In this document: piece by piece, positions 47,837 to 60,249 of the stretch
How the letters are laid out: each line of letters starts with the position of its first letter
Numbering within the stretch: position 1 is the stretch's first letter
From: Moringa oleifera
Taxonomy: Eukaryota; Streptophyta; Magnoliopsida; Brassicales; Moringaceae
Direction: 5' to 3'
Assembly (NCBI GenBank): GCA_021397835.1
Contig: JAJFZO010000695.1
Location: 1,181,501-1,245,500 of the forward strand
DNA length: 64,000 nucleotides
The notes under the pieces: model-generated
Told to the model about the DNA's origin: nothing
Database searches by the model: none
The model's input: only the letters and a program-made list of their open reading frames with translations
Made by a program: the position numbers and the translations under genes

Positions 47837-48620
47837 TGTAAGCCTTTTACCTATGGATGGCATGAGGCACAATGAAGGCTTGGATGCTCATCGAGACCCC
47901 AACCCAAGTGATGCAATGAGAAGCATCACAAGTGGGTCTTGGCATATGATTGGAGTTGCTCAAGGGAGTAGCCAACTCGTCATGGGTCTCGGGCGAGTCC
48001 TTGAGGTGTAGTCATTAGAAATGGCTCATAAAGATCAGGCATAGTGCAAGGCACTTGGTAAGCGAGTGAGCCGAACACTTGTAAATAATGAACATAGGTT
48101 CGTGTTAGCACCAGATCGGGCATGCGCACGTGGAAAAGGCACCTGGGGTATGCTTGATTGGCTTAGCCCATGCGATTGGTAGCACTTGGTCGTGCTTACC
48201 AGTGGTTACTAGCAGTTAGAGGCACTTGCGAAAAGTGGGACCTTTTTCACTGAGAGTTGAAGTCAAGGCTGCATGCTTGACTAGTTTAGTAAGAATGGAA
48301 CCACAATACCCTAGGGCAGTTAGGGGTGTCAATTGCCAAGTTTTGTAATCTATATAATCTTATGGGTAGAAGCATCAAAGGTAGTGTGATATCCTACTAC
48401 GTTTATAGTATATTTTTCTTATTCATAAATGAAAAAGGTTGAGATTGATTCTTATAAACACTAATGTCTCTCTTTCACTCTCTCTCACATGCGTATGTGT
48501 AAGTTTTTAGTTTAAGCTCAATTGATATTAAGTGCATTCGTAAAGGATTGGCTGCCAATTTGGGTGTGACTCATGTCATCACTCAATGAAAAATCGATCT
48601 TAGACCTCAATCGTGTGGCA
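47837..48620 (+). repeat. 3' LTR of the gypsy element
   Basis: It follows the purine tract 'agtaggggtggtt' (47824-47836), begins TGTAAGCC and ends GTGTGGCA. It differs from the 5' LTR by many single changes and small indels, so insertion is old. Confidence 0.9.
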
Positions 48621-48625
48621 CATAC

Positions 48626-50560
48626 CAAGATCCAGCAGTATGCTTTGGCATTCCATCTCAATCGACATCATGCTCTCAAGGGAGTGGGGCAAAGAATGAT
48701 CGCATGAATTGGAATCGACTTACATTAAGACAGATGACAATGAAACTATTTTCTCTACCCATTAGTATTAATGAAACTCAAAGTTTCCTCCTGTGATATG
48801 AGTTGCCCCACTAGACTTATTTTCTCAGGAAGTCCAAATAATAATAATAATAATAATATCCTAGAAGAAGAAGACGCACGAGGAAATGAAATGATCGGGC
48901 AAGGCAATCTATCGCATCACCTTGACGGTTATTTGTGGTGAATGATGAGTCTTTTTTCCTTCTCGCGTAATAAGACGACGAAACTAAGAGTGATTGTTTA
49001 GGAATTTTTCCTTGCTTTTCTTGTGTTATCGTTATGATCAATTAATGGGACTTGGCTTGAAAGTGTTCTTGCCTCTATCATCAGCTCAGAAGACACATTC
49101 ATAAAAAGTGAGAAGCCATTCTGTGGGAGATTGACCAATTATGAATAGATCTTACTTTCAAGTAAGAGTTACTTTGTTTATATTTAGTAGTAGCTTATTA
49201 GTGTCCCTTCAGGTCAAGAACTCCTGCAATAACCAGTGGGTTTAAAACCCCAAAAGGAACTTTCCCTTCAAATGACAATTTCTTTACAACATAAGAGGCT
49301 ATGAGTGACGATACTCTTCCTTTTGAAAGGCATGCCTTGCACTTGTCCGGGTCGAAGAAGATTGACTTTCCAAGGTAAGAGACACCATGATTTCATCAAA
49401 AAGCCAGGCTATAAGTTGGATAGTAGAAGACGAAAGCACCTACTGGGAGTAGCCTCTTGCTTAGTGATGGAATCCTTGATCAAAGCAAGAGATGAAAAAT
49501 GTTCTAAATTCTGCCTCCAAAAATGGATTTGACTTAAAGTTCTAAGGTATATCTAACCAAATATTTTGAGAGCTCTTAATTGGGCTACTATTTGCTGCGT
49601 GGCATATATTTCTATGATACTTATTTTTCCAATTATGAAGCATGGAGGTTTGACAATCCCAAGTCGAGCTTACAGATGGGAATAGGACGAAAGAGGCCGA
49701 AAATGAGTGGAGTAGTAGCTTATTATTAGTGTTCAAAAAGCCATTCAAGGTCTCATTCCTCTGATAACAATACACCTACTCTTTAAGGCTTACTTCTATT
49801 CTAAGGTGGTATTATCATGCTGTCTTAATATATTTCTACCTCACCTGTGAACCAGTAATTGATTACAAAATAGAGAAAAAAAAAAAAGTCCTATCCCTTT
49901 CTTTCCTTTTATATAGGACAAATTGAAGGAAAAGACTAACCCATTCGTTGACTTTCACGGTCACCCTCACTGAACCAACTTGAGTTTGAAAGTGAAAGTC
50001 ATTGCCAAGTGCGAAGTAGCCTAGCATCACTTTAAATAGAAGCAAAATGGATGGCTTATATCTCATGAAGGGAACAAAATTTAGTTAGTTTGTTATTGTT
50101 CATCACCTCAAAAAGACTTGTCTTACTTTGAGAGTGAAAATAGCATCGGTGTCCCTACAGAGGGAGTTGCTGGACTCACAACATAGACTTCACGCTCAGG
50201 GCTTCGTTTACCTCCATGGCAGCATTTGAAATTCTAGTTTTTGAGATGTGAGAATGAGCTCAAGTAGCCTTTGTCCACATCTCCTTAGAAAAGGAAGAAA
50301 GAAGGAAGGTGCGATATTGAAAGAGTTCAAGGCTAAGGGTTGGAGCTTTATTCCAACTCCTAGTAGTTCGCATCAAAACTTGTGACAACTAGCTGAATTA
50401 ATAAATTGGCCTACAATTCTTTGTCAATGCTACTAAGGACTTATAGGTTCACCTACTTGACTTATGAAAGATAATGAGAATGTGGGTTATTCTTTACTCC
50501 GAAAAAGATAGAGATGAAATTCCATGCACAATGAATACAAGCCAAGGTAACCTATAGAAC
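48626..50560. other. Unclassified mitochondrial-like DNA
   Basis: Sequence of the same type as 36853-42518. Frames such as 49305-49532 have no domain. It contains one AAT microsatellite. No transposon ends or RNA genes were seen. Confidence 0.35.
48837..48858. repeat. (AAT)n microsatellite
   Basis: About seven uninterrupted AAT units. Confidence 0.9.
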
Positions 50561-50562
50561 GA

Positions 50563-50853
50563 TGTTGACAAAATGCTTATTTGCTGCACAATTTTAGGAA
50601 AAGATAAAACAAATGAGATCAAATCTTTTGTTTTATCTGGTAGTTATGAAATAAAATGTGTTAGTTTAGATAAGAACAATCTTTAATTTGATTTTGGATG
50701 GGAAGAATCTTCAGGTTAGATATCTAGATAAGCTTAATCTAAGTTGTTCATTTTTCTTATAAATAGGGCCTTCATCAATAAAGTAAATAAGCAATTCCAA
50801 GCTTCAAGAGTTCTCTCTTTTCTTGTTTATTATTTTTCTTTTCAAAGCCAACA
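50563..50853 (+). repeat. 5' LTR of Copia-5
   Basis: Starts TGTTGACAAAATGC and ends AAAGCCAACA. A 'cttataaatag' TATA region lies at 50756-50766. Confidence 0.92.
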
Positions 50854-50856
50854 AAT

Positions 50857-50868
50857 TGGTATCAGAAC
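50857..50868 (+). other. Primer-binding site of Copia-5
   Basis: TGGTATCAGAAC begins three bases after the LTR end. It is complementary to initiator tRNA-Met except for one G to A change relative to TGGTATCAGAGC. Confidence 0.88.
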
Positions 50869-50963
50869 CCTTTTTCTTAAGGGACTTGTGGATTGTGAGA
50901 GTGAAATCTAGCGAAGTTTCAACCAAGCATATCAATCACCTTGTCTTCATCTTGAAATCCAAT

Positions 50964-51810
50964 ATGACAGGAAATAGTTTCTTGTTTACTCCTCTAATTT
51001 TCACTAGAGAAAATTATCAAGCTTGGGTGATGAAAATGGAGTCCTTCCTGCAAGCATGTGACCTATAGGATTTAGTGGATACAGATCCAGAAGATCCAAC
51101 AGTGGCACAACTCAGGAACAACAAAGAAGAAAGGAAGAGGAAATACAAGGCTATGACTTGTTTTAACTCTATAGTTTCAGATACAATATTTACGAAGATC
51201 ATGGCCTGTGAAACAGCAAAATAGGCATGGGATCTGATGAAAAAAGAATATCAAGAAATGAAAAGGCAAAGCAAATGCAGATCCTAAACCTAAGAAAGGA
51301 ATTCAAGATGCAGAAGATGAAAGAGGCCAAAGCACTTAAGGATTACACAGACAAATTACTAGCATTGGCCAATAAGATCAGAATATTGGGAGAAGAACTT
51401 TCTGATAACAAGGTGGTGAAAAAGATTATGGTGACCTTGCCTGAGAGATTTGAATCCAAAATCTCTTCAGTTGAGGAGTCTAGAGATTTTTCAAGAATAA
51501 CATAGAGCTTATCAATGCACTGCAAGCTCAAGAACAAAAGAGAGCTTATAGAAAAGAAGAAATAGTTGAAGGAGCATTGCAAGTGAAAGAAACTGATCAA
51601 ACTCAAGAAGGCAACAAAGGGAAGAAACAATGGGGAAAGAAGAATTATAAGAAGAGAGAAAACAACAGCAATTATGGCAGCAAGGGCAAACACCCATGTC
51701 CTTACTATAGGAAAACCTCTCATTTACCAAAATATTGTTGGTTTAGACTAGACATTCAATGCAGGGCATGCAAACAAATGAGGCATATGGAGAACGTATG
51801 CAAAAATTAA
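50964..51810 (+). pseudogene. Copia-5 gag remnant
   Basis: It starts MTGNSFLFTPLIFTRENYQA; the phrase ENYQAWVMKMESFLQACDL is the usual N-terminal block of this gag type (DUF4219/UBN2-like). The Trp codon after CDL is TAG. A frameshift near 51240 moves the reading to a frame with MQILNLRKEFKMQKMKEA. Two zinc-knuckle-like motifs follow at about 51695-51800: CPYYRKTSHLPKYC (second Cys lost) and CRACKQMRHMENVC (ligands intact). Confidence 0.85.
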
Positions 51811-54798
51811 AAAAAAAAACAAGAAGGACACCAAGCTCAAGTGGTAGATCAACAATAGGAGGAGCAACCTTTTATTGCATCTTGTTTTTCTAGTAGCAGT
51901 TCAAGTGATGATTGGCTTATAGACAGTGGATGCACAAACCACATATCTTTTAATGAGTCTTTTTTCAAAGAAGTAAACAAGTCAAAGGTGTCAAGAGTCA
52001 AAGTTGGCAATGGTCAGTATATTAAGGTGAAAGATAAAAGGATTATTGCAATAAAAGACTCAAAAGGTACACAGTTAATCTCTGATATATTGCTTGTTTC
52101 AGAAATTGATCAAAACCTGTTAAGTGTAGGACAACTGCTTGAAAAAGGTTATTCTATTGTATTTAAGTATAATATGTATGATTGTTGACTCAAATGGTAT
52201 AATGTTATTCTCTATGAAAATGAACAGCAAAAGCTTCAACATAAGTTGGAACAAGGGTGGATCTAGTGCATATCTATATGCTTTGGATAAAGCTAAGTTA
52301 TGGCATAAGAGAATGGAGCATTTTCACCATTCCGGATTGAGTTATATGCAGAAATACGATTTGATGCAAGGAATGACATTCAATGTAAGATGAGCAACAG
52401 TATGTGGAGTATGTCAACTTGGAAAGCAAGTTAGATTGCCATTTCCTGTTAATAAGGCATGAAGAGCAGTTGAGAAGCTTCAATTAATCCACATGGATGT
52501 TTATGGATCTATGAGAACTGTATCCTTAAATGGTAACAAGTACTTCATAATTTTCATTGATGAATTTAACAAAATGTGTTGGATTTATTTTCTCAAACAA
52601 AAGTCTGAAGTTGCTAGTGTTTTCTGAAAGTTTAAAGCATGCATTGAAAATCAAAGTGGCTGTAAAATTAAAGTGATTAGATTTGACATTGGGAAGGAAT
52701 ATGTTGCTAATAAATTTGTTGAGTTTTATGAAGCAGTTGGAATTGAACATCAACTTACTGCAACCTATACTCCTCAGTAAAATGGAGTTAGTGAGAGAAA
52801 AAATAGGACAATTATGGACATGGCAAGATGTCTCCTATTTGAGAAAGAAATGCCAAAAATATTATGGGCTGAAGCTATCAATACTGTCGTATTTCTGCTA
52901 AATAGATTGTCCACCAAGACTTTGAAAGAAAAAACACCTTTTGAAGCATGGTGTGGTTTTAAACCTTCTGTTCATAATCTCAAAATCTTTGGCTGCTTGT
53001 GTTTTACTCATGTTCTAGATGTAAAGAGGGAGAAGTTAGATCAAAAGGCAAAATATGGAGTCTTTGTTGGATATAGTAATCTCACCAAAGGTTATAGAAT
53101 TTATCAACCGTTGACAGGAAAAATCATAATAAGCATGTTAGATTTGACGAACTTGCAAGATGGAACTGGGATAAAGCTGAACCAGAACAGGTTTATGCAA
53201 ATGAACCAAAATTGCAAGATGAAGATATGATTGATGATGAGCCCATAAGAGGTACTAGATCACTTGTAGAAATTTATGAAAAATGCAACATGGTTGTGCT
53301 TGAACCGGCAGGGTATAATGAAGCCACTAAGGATTCAAAGTGGATTGCAGCAATAGAAGAGGAGATTAAGATGATTCAAAAGAATTAAACCTGGGTGCTA
53401 GTGGACAGACCATTACATAAAGCTACTATTGGTGTAAAATGGGTTTATAGAACCAAACTTAATGCTGATGGTTCTATAAATAAATACAAGGACAGGTTAG
53501 TTGTAAAAGGATATGCTCAATTACCTAGTGTAGATTTTTCTGATACTTTTGCACCTATAACAAGATTGGAAACTATTAGATTGCTTCTAGCACTTGCAGT
53601 ACAAAAATAGTGGAGGATCTATCAGCTTGATGTAAAATTAGCATTTTTCAATAGTTATTTGGAGGAATAAATTTTTGTTAAACAACCTGAAGGTTTTATT
53701 GCAGATCCAGAGAAAGTATACTTATTAAAGAAGGCATTATACGGATTGAAACAGGCTCCAATAGCATGGTACAGCAGAATTAATGAACACTTGCAAAAGA
53801 TAGGCTTCAATAAAAGCCTCAGTGAAGCAACTTTATACATTAAAGTTACCAGTGGTGAACTAATCATTGTTTCATTATATGTTGATGATTTACTTGTCAC
53901 AGGAAGCAATACAGCACTGGTGGAGCAATTTAAAGCTTAAATGATGCAAACTTTTGATATGACTGACCTCGGAGAGATGGCATTCTTTCTAGGAATTAAG
54001 ATTCAACAACCACCACAAGAAATCGTCATTGGGCAACAAAAATATGCTAAGTATTAAAGAAATTTAACATGAAGGACTACAAGTCAGTATGTACTCCTTT
54101 AGCTCAAAATGAAAAATTCAATAAAGATGATAGTGCTGAAAAGGTTAATGAGGGATTATACAGAAGTATCATAGGCTGTTTGATGTATTTAACAGCAACA
54201 AGACCTGACATAATGTTTTTTGTAAGCCTGTTGTCAAGGTATATGCATTGTGCAAGTGAGTTACACTATAAAGCTGCTAAAAGGGTGCTCAGGTATATCA
54301 AAGGGACTTTGAATTTTGGAATTAAATTTGAAGAGAAAGATAGATTGTTTCTGTATGGTTTTGCTGATAGTGATTGGGGAGGCTCATGTGATGACATGAG
54401 AAGCACATCAGGTTATTTATTCAGTTCTGGATCTGGTTGTTTCAGCTGAAGTTCTAAAAAGCAAAAAATTGTAACTCAGTCTACTGCTGAAGACTGAGTA
54501 TGTTGCAACTGCTACTGCAGTTAATCAAGCCTTATGGTTAAGGAAGCTTATGATAGATTTAAAGATAATTCAAGATGATGCAATAAGAATTTTTTTTTAT
54601 AATCAAGTTGCCATAGCGATATCAAACAATCTAGTTTTTCATGGCAAGACAAAGCACTTCAAATTCAAATATTACTTTGTTAGGGAAGTTCAAAAGAATC
54701 ATCAAATCTACTTGGTGTATTGCAAGACAGAAGCTTAACTTGCTGATATTTTAACTAAGGGACTACCGAGGTCAATGTTTGAATTACTAAAGAAATAA
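51811..54798 (+). pseudogene. Copia-5 pol remnant
   Basis: The protease active site WLIDSGCTNH is intact near 51915. The pre-integrase zinc motif has lost its frame around 52380. The integrase core (52494-53000) keeps MDVYGSM, RFDIGKEY and NGVSERKN, with a stop just before NGVSERKN (CAA to TAA). Reverse transcriptase (53395-53940) keeps WVYRTKLNADGS, DRLVVKGYAQ, LYGLKQAP and YVDDLLVTGS. RNase H (54069-54798) keeps YRSIIGCLMYLTATRPDI, FADSDWGG and, at the end, TKGLPRSMFELLKK with stop at 54798. It is the best conserved pol in the window, yet has around ten interrupting stops. Confidence 0.9.
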
Positions 54799-54831
54799 AT
54801 TGGAATCTGCAGTAAAAACAGCAAGGAGAAG

Positions 54832-55122
54832 TGTGAACAAAATGCTTATTTGCTGCACAATTTTAGGAAAAGATAAAACAAATGAGATCAAATCTTTTGT
54901 TTTATCTAGTAGTTATGAAATAAAATGTGTTAGTTTAGATAAGAACAATCTTTAATTTGATTTTGGATGGGAAGAATCTTCAGGTTAGATATCTAGATAA
55001 GCTCAATCTAAGTTGTTCATTTTTCTTATAAATAAAGCCTTCATCAATGAAGTAAATAAGCAATTCCAAGCTTTAAGAGTTCTCTCTTTTCTTATTTATT
55101 GTTCTTCTTCTCAAAGCCGACA
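54832..55122 (+). repeat. 3' LTR of Copia-5
   Basis: Starts TGTGAACAAAATGC right after the purine tract and ends AAAGCCGACA. Very similar to the 5' LTR. Confidence 0.92.
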
Positions 55123-55127
55123 AATGG

Positions 55128-58100
55128 AAAGAAAGGGGAAGATAGTAAAAGGGGTCCCAAAAGAGGGAGAGAACTAAAACAGGCAACTTTGCTTTCATTG
55201 CGCATATGATTCCATCTCCATCTTTTTTAGAAAAAATTCTCTTCCTCTTCGATGTATTCTTTACTGCATCGACCTTCAGTCTTAATCCAACTAGAATATC
55301 TTACTTTCTATCCCTGGTTAAATAGTTGATGATTTCTTGAAAGTTGCATATTATCGGGGACTACTTTTCAAGGTTTTGATTTGAATGACTTAATCTCTCT
55401 GTCTATTAGCCCTTACCTTCCTGACACAATTGAAAGGTGTTTTCCCACAAGAGATGGAAACTGATAAAGTAGAAGCTAGCAACCCCAGCCCAAACTAAAA
55501 CCAAAAATGAATTTAACAAATATGAAGTAAGACCTACTCCCTCTCATCCTTGACCAAATTTCGTAGAAGCCTCCATTCTAGAAAGTCTTTGAGCTTTATT
55601 ATGAACTAATAGACTGAAATTAGCATATAATATATGAAAGATGGATTATAAGCAAAACTCTTTCTTTTATACTTGAGTTCCATAATCATAGGAAGAGAGG
55701 CTTTAAGCCAATTCTATGCTGGCTCTGTCCGGTGACTAAAAAAGAAATTGGTCTGTGCTGAAGTGATGAAATCAATTCTTTGATTTGTTAACTCCACTCG
55801 GGGAAGACAAGAGGATAACTAAATCACGAGAGATCATTGAATTACTGGAGTGTATTATTCTTTCTATCCTTAGTCTTTCATTCCATCATATTCCTACTAA
55901 ATTATCCAATTACGTGATCCACTTGAAATGAAATATTATTCTAAACTAACTTTGCTTTCATGTGAAGATTAAGGATCTGCAGACGGCAGAATTAACTTAT
56001 GTTAAGACGGATTTATATAAGATGGCTTACAGGGTACAAGGGTTACTCTAATATCCCAGGAAAAAGGAGGTTAGCAGGCTTGCTTTAAGGGCTAGGCTTT
56101 CTCTCTTCTTTGGTTTGAAAATTTCCAGATATTATATAGTTGCTTTTAACTCCGCGATTACAAAAGAATATGGAACTGGAGTAGCACAGTTATTTGTGTT
56201 CATGATTAGAAAGATAATCCTATGAACTATTTCCTGACAATTATCACTATAATATTCCTTATAGCCATTTAAGTACAGTAGGATGATAAGTGACAATGAC
56301 ATGAATTCAATTACTGATAAAAAAAAAAAAAGGTAAGCTCGTCGTACAAGCAAGTCACTCTAACTCTTGCCTCAACATCACAGGTGAAGGGCAAAAGCTG
56401 GATCGCATTTAAAATGTACATATAGTTTGGAGCAACTTTTCGGTAAACCTTTAGATCAAACTCTTTAAAATGAAAAGAAGGATCTCATAAGCTCAATCCT
56501 TTCAATCGAGTGTCAACTTCTAAGGAAGGCGTGAATGTATACACGATTATCAAATGTGTAGGCCTTTTTCATTTAGTATTTACTGCATTCATCTGTCATT
56601 TCAAAAAAAAAAGATGTTTTCTTTTCGTCTCTAGCTGGAGTAAATGCCACATCATCAAGCAACTCAATAGTACTAGACTATCTTCCTTCAGTCTTTCATT
56701 TATCTTCCAGGTCTCTTTGTGCATAAAGTTTTTGTGGGTAAGTGATCTAATGTCCAACTTTCTCTTGTTTAAGAGTGAATGAGTTAAGCCAGAGTCTTCG
56801 TTATTCTACTTATGGGATAAAGCAATTCTTTTTTTCTTAAAGTGGAAAGGAAAGATCTCCAGAGATTCTTATCTTAGTAGTCAGCATTCTATAAGCGACT
56901 TATTGCATTTATTTGCACTAGTGAACATCCATATCTGTGCAAGTGAGATGTTTATGGTTAACAAAGTAGTAACACCCTAATATGAGGTGGCTAGCATGCC
57001 TTTGCAGTCAATTATTATACTCTCTTTTTTGGTTGAAGAATTAGTTGAACTTTAGGGAAGATAAAAGAAGACCACCTAAAAGTACCAAAGGTGCTCTCCC
57101 TTCGGTGACTAAGAAAAAAATAGTTTGCGCTAAAGTGATGCCATTTAACAATTGAGTTCTTTCATTCCTGATCCCTTGAACAAAAAAAAAATGCAAGCCA
57201 TGGCACTTAAGTGAAAGTTTATTAGGCTTCTGGCTCGGCTGGTCTCAATGGAAATGAGAGTTTTGATTGTGAAGGGCGCACTGGCACTCAGAGAATCAAT
57301 CTAAGAGAATAGAATAGTAGTCCCCTCTCATGTCGAAGCATGAATCGAGTTAAGTAAAGACTAACTGCCTATAAAGATCCCTCGCTGCACATTTTCTATA
57401 TATTTGTCTCTATTATGGGTGTTTAATTGAATCAAAAAAGCCTATCTTTGGTTCTACCTTTCTCTTTCATTGAGTAATCTTTTTCCTTCTCCTCCTTCAT
57501 AGTCGTTGGTCCTTTTGACATAACATTATAAAGCTCTTACTTATAGTTGGTTGTATAGCCTCCTACACCAGGTAGGTGAGGCGAGAGTAAAGAGAAGGAA
57601 TCATCTCCAATCTAGTTGTAAGGTATCAGAACTAATAAAAGAATATTTAGGGTGCTGATTGCCTTTCACCTGTGTATATAATGAATATTTGTTTATACCA
57701 TTAACGTTGATAGTTATAAACATATGGATATGAAGTCTAGGCTTTCAAGATCAATCACAGCCAAAGTCTTTCTCCAAGAAAGAAGAGCGAACAGCTAATC
57801 ACAAAAAAAAGAAAGTTGTAATGCAAATGGGCATAATGACATGAGAGTTCATAGGAAGCACTATGTGAAGAGGCGTAACCTAGGTTCGACCTTCTTTTTT
57901 GCTGGATTTTAAAAATAAGAAGAGCGAGGAGTATATGGGAGGGTGAAGTAGGTAAATGCTTTTGATCTTTCATAGTTGTAAGTCAACATGTTTGTGATGC
58001 CACTCATATAGGCCCTTTTTTTCTTTGTGCATGGTTAAAAGCCAACACCATCAACCCCGTATTTTACCTTGAATTAGTGAAAGCAAAACAAAAAATCTCA

Positions 58101-58737
58101 TGAACAATGACTTTATCTTTACCCGATAAGAAATAAATGCCTAATGCACCTTTTTTTTATCAAATCTCAAGGACACGGTCTAATCATGATGGCAGTATTT
58201 TATTATGAAGATGCCTCCCATATTTATAACAATGTTCAAACTTTTTCTCCCCCTCCCTGTCTTTGAAGTGCTGGAACGTACTTCTGAGTAAAATCAAAGG
58301 GAGATATTCTGTAAGAAAGAAAACTACCATCTCAATAGGCTAGGATTAGTAGAATGAGACTGAGGTCGATAGGATCATTGCTAGTAATTGCTAAGGTACT
58401 TTCTGAAGTATAAAGACTAACGTATCTACAAGTACATCTCCGAGTGCTAATCAAACGGAGGTACACAAAAACAATAAAGGAGTTCTTCTAAGCAAGCTAC
58501 CATAGTCTCGTATTCAAAAGCTCTTATTTTGGATAGAGTCGGAATGGACTCCATCATGGACTAAGACGACCTTCATGCGTCTTTAGATTTGGATTTATTA
58601 GCTAGAGAATGTCCAATAGGCCCGCAGATCTCCTCTTTTATATGATAAATTGTCATATCATAGCTTCCGGCTTAGCTGCATTGCTCTTTGAGCTCTTTTG
58701 TCCGTTATTTGTCTATCTCTCTGAGTTTCTATTACTA
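55128..58737. other. 3.6-kb unclassified mitochondrial-like DNA
   Basis: It has the same composition and texture as 36853-42518 and 48626-50560. Frames such as 56510-56782 and the minus-strand 57755-57973 are unsupported by any domain. No RNA gene or repeat was recognised. Confidence 0.35.
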
Positions 58738-58742
58738 AGTAA

Positions 58743-59671
58743 TGTTGGAAACTATATCATCCGAAATAAATAATAAATAAAATAGATATTATAAAAAATA
58801 TAGTAGGTTGAGTCGCAGATTAGATCATTCTTTTCAAGATATTTTGTGGTTCTAACTTCGACGTGCAGCAGTTTATAACCTCATCGTCTCCAAGATAAAA
58901 TAGTTCAGATATCTCTATCTCGAATCTGTTATACACAGTAAGGATCCGAAAATACTACATTTCTTTTAACTTGCTCGGAATCCAAATAAAATAAATACAC
59001 AAGATTTTATTTTTTAAAAAAATAAAACTTAAAAAATAAAAATAATAAAATTGAATTTTATTTTTTTAAAAAAATAAAACTTAAAAAATTAGAGAAATAT
59101 AAGAGTTGATAGGAGAGGAAAGGAGAAAAGAGAAGAAGGTACAAAAAAAGCTTCAAGCTTTTTGGTGTGATTTGAAGAATAAGAAGAAGGGGGTTTATAT
59201 AGTGGAAGAAAGTGAGATTTTCACATAAGGATAGAATCTAGTACGGGAGGATAAGCCTTTGCAAGCATGCCGCATGGCCATTGCGAGAGGATAAGACCCT
59301 GCATGCATGCCACGTAGAAAATGAAAAATTGGGAAGATAAGGTTTTATTTAGATGTTAGTGAGCAAATGGGTCAACTTGGTCTATGTTGAGGTAGGTGCT
59401 ACCCAACCTAAGCCTCAACTCGGGCTCGAGCTTGACGCAGTTGACCGAACAAACGACAACGGTGCACATGCAGGTGTGTGATGGACCTTGATGGGTATGT
59501 CTCATCTCTGCTTTGATAAAATAAGGTACCCCTTAAGGTCCAACCTCAAGTGGAATCTTACATAATATATATAACTCAAGGGTTGCATTCCTTTTAGATG
59601 TGAGATTCTTTTTAGGAAGGGTAACTCATAGCACCTTTGAAAGAATTTTTTTAAAATTCATTTTTTTAACA
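58743..59671 (-). mobile_element. Solo LTR of the Copia-3 family
   Basis: It starts TGTTGGAAACTATATC and ends TTTTTTTAACA, flanked on both sides by AGTAA (58738-58742 and 59672-59676). The first half aligns with the Copia-3 LTRs ('ggttgagtcgcagatta', 'acacagta', 'gctcggaatc'), and a minus-strand TATATAAA lies at 59194-59201. The second half (59240-59660) differs, with an extra G/C-rich segment. A single LTR with an intact TSD indicates LTR-LTR recombination that removed the internal region. Confidence 0.9.
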
Positions 59672-59676
59672 AGTAA

Positions 59677-60249
59677 CACTTTTGATATTCAATCATAAAT
59701 CCGTGCGAGAGCTGGAGAAGTGTCTACAGGTATTAAGCCTAAAAAATCATTTTGTTTGTGGTAGAGCTTGTGTTACTAGCATAAAGCTCCTATTACTCGG
59801 TGGGAGTAGGATACTCGACTCTAAGTGGAAAGAAATTTGGTCATCAAGGGGATTTGTATCTATTTAATAGAAGATTGAAAGCACAGCTTTCAACCAATAA
59901 GAGTAAAAGAGTCACTATGCCTATAATTTGCAAATGCAGATACATGAAGGAAGACCCCACAAAAAATGTATGCAGAAGAAGACCCCGTAGAGGCATTTAG
60001 AAGTACTCGTGGATGACTCCCTCAAATCAAAAAAGTAACAATAAGCAAAGATTCCCTAAAAATTGGAAAAGCATGCAGAAAAAGTGAACTAATAATAAGA
60101 AGAAAAAGCTTACGAAGGAAGAACTGAGGCAATGAAAAAAAAAGACTCCAAAAGAGCCAAGGAAAGGAAAACCGTAAGCTTGAAAAGACTTTTAAAAAAC
60201 CCTAAGTGCACATATCACCTAGGCACATCTAAGAAATTAAGGCTTAAAT
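59677..60249. other. Unclassified flank of the solo LTR
   Basis: Purine-rich DNA. Two overlapping plus-strand frames (59682-59867 and 59800-60000) show no domain and are not called. Confidence 0.35.

Larger units (their letters stand above)
42524..48620 (+). mobile_element. Ty3/gypsy chromovirus-type retrotransposon
   Basis: LTRs at 42524-43296 and 47837-48620 start TATAAGCC/TGTAAGCC and end GTGTGATA/GTGTGGCA. They are flanked by CATAT (42519-42523) and CATAC (48621-48625), a 5-bp TSD with one transition. The domain order is gag, protease, reverse transcriptase, RNase H, integrase and chromodomain, which is the gypsy order. The C-terminal chromodomain-like piece puts it among plant chromoviruses; the clade was not settled. 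Stops occur in every domain. Confidence 0.93.
50563..55122 (+). mobile_element. Copia-5: Ty1/copia retrotransposon, youngest in the window
   Basis: LTRs of 291 bp (50563-50853 and 54832-55122) differ at 11 body positions plus a small change at the start. A primer-binding site and a purine-rich tract ('agcaaggagaagtg') are in place. The flanking 5-mers AACGA and AATGG agree at three positions and differ by transitions at two, so they may be a decayed TSD. The internal region is collinear with a complete copia gag-pol but is broken by stops and short frameshifts. Confidence 0.93.

Noticed and set aside
49305..49532. 75-codon plus-strand frame
   Set aside because: There is no recognisable domain and no splice or promoter context. 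It was treated as chance in unclassified DNA.
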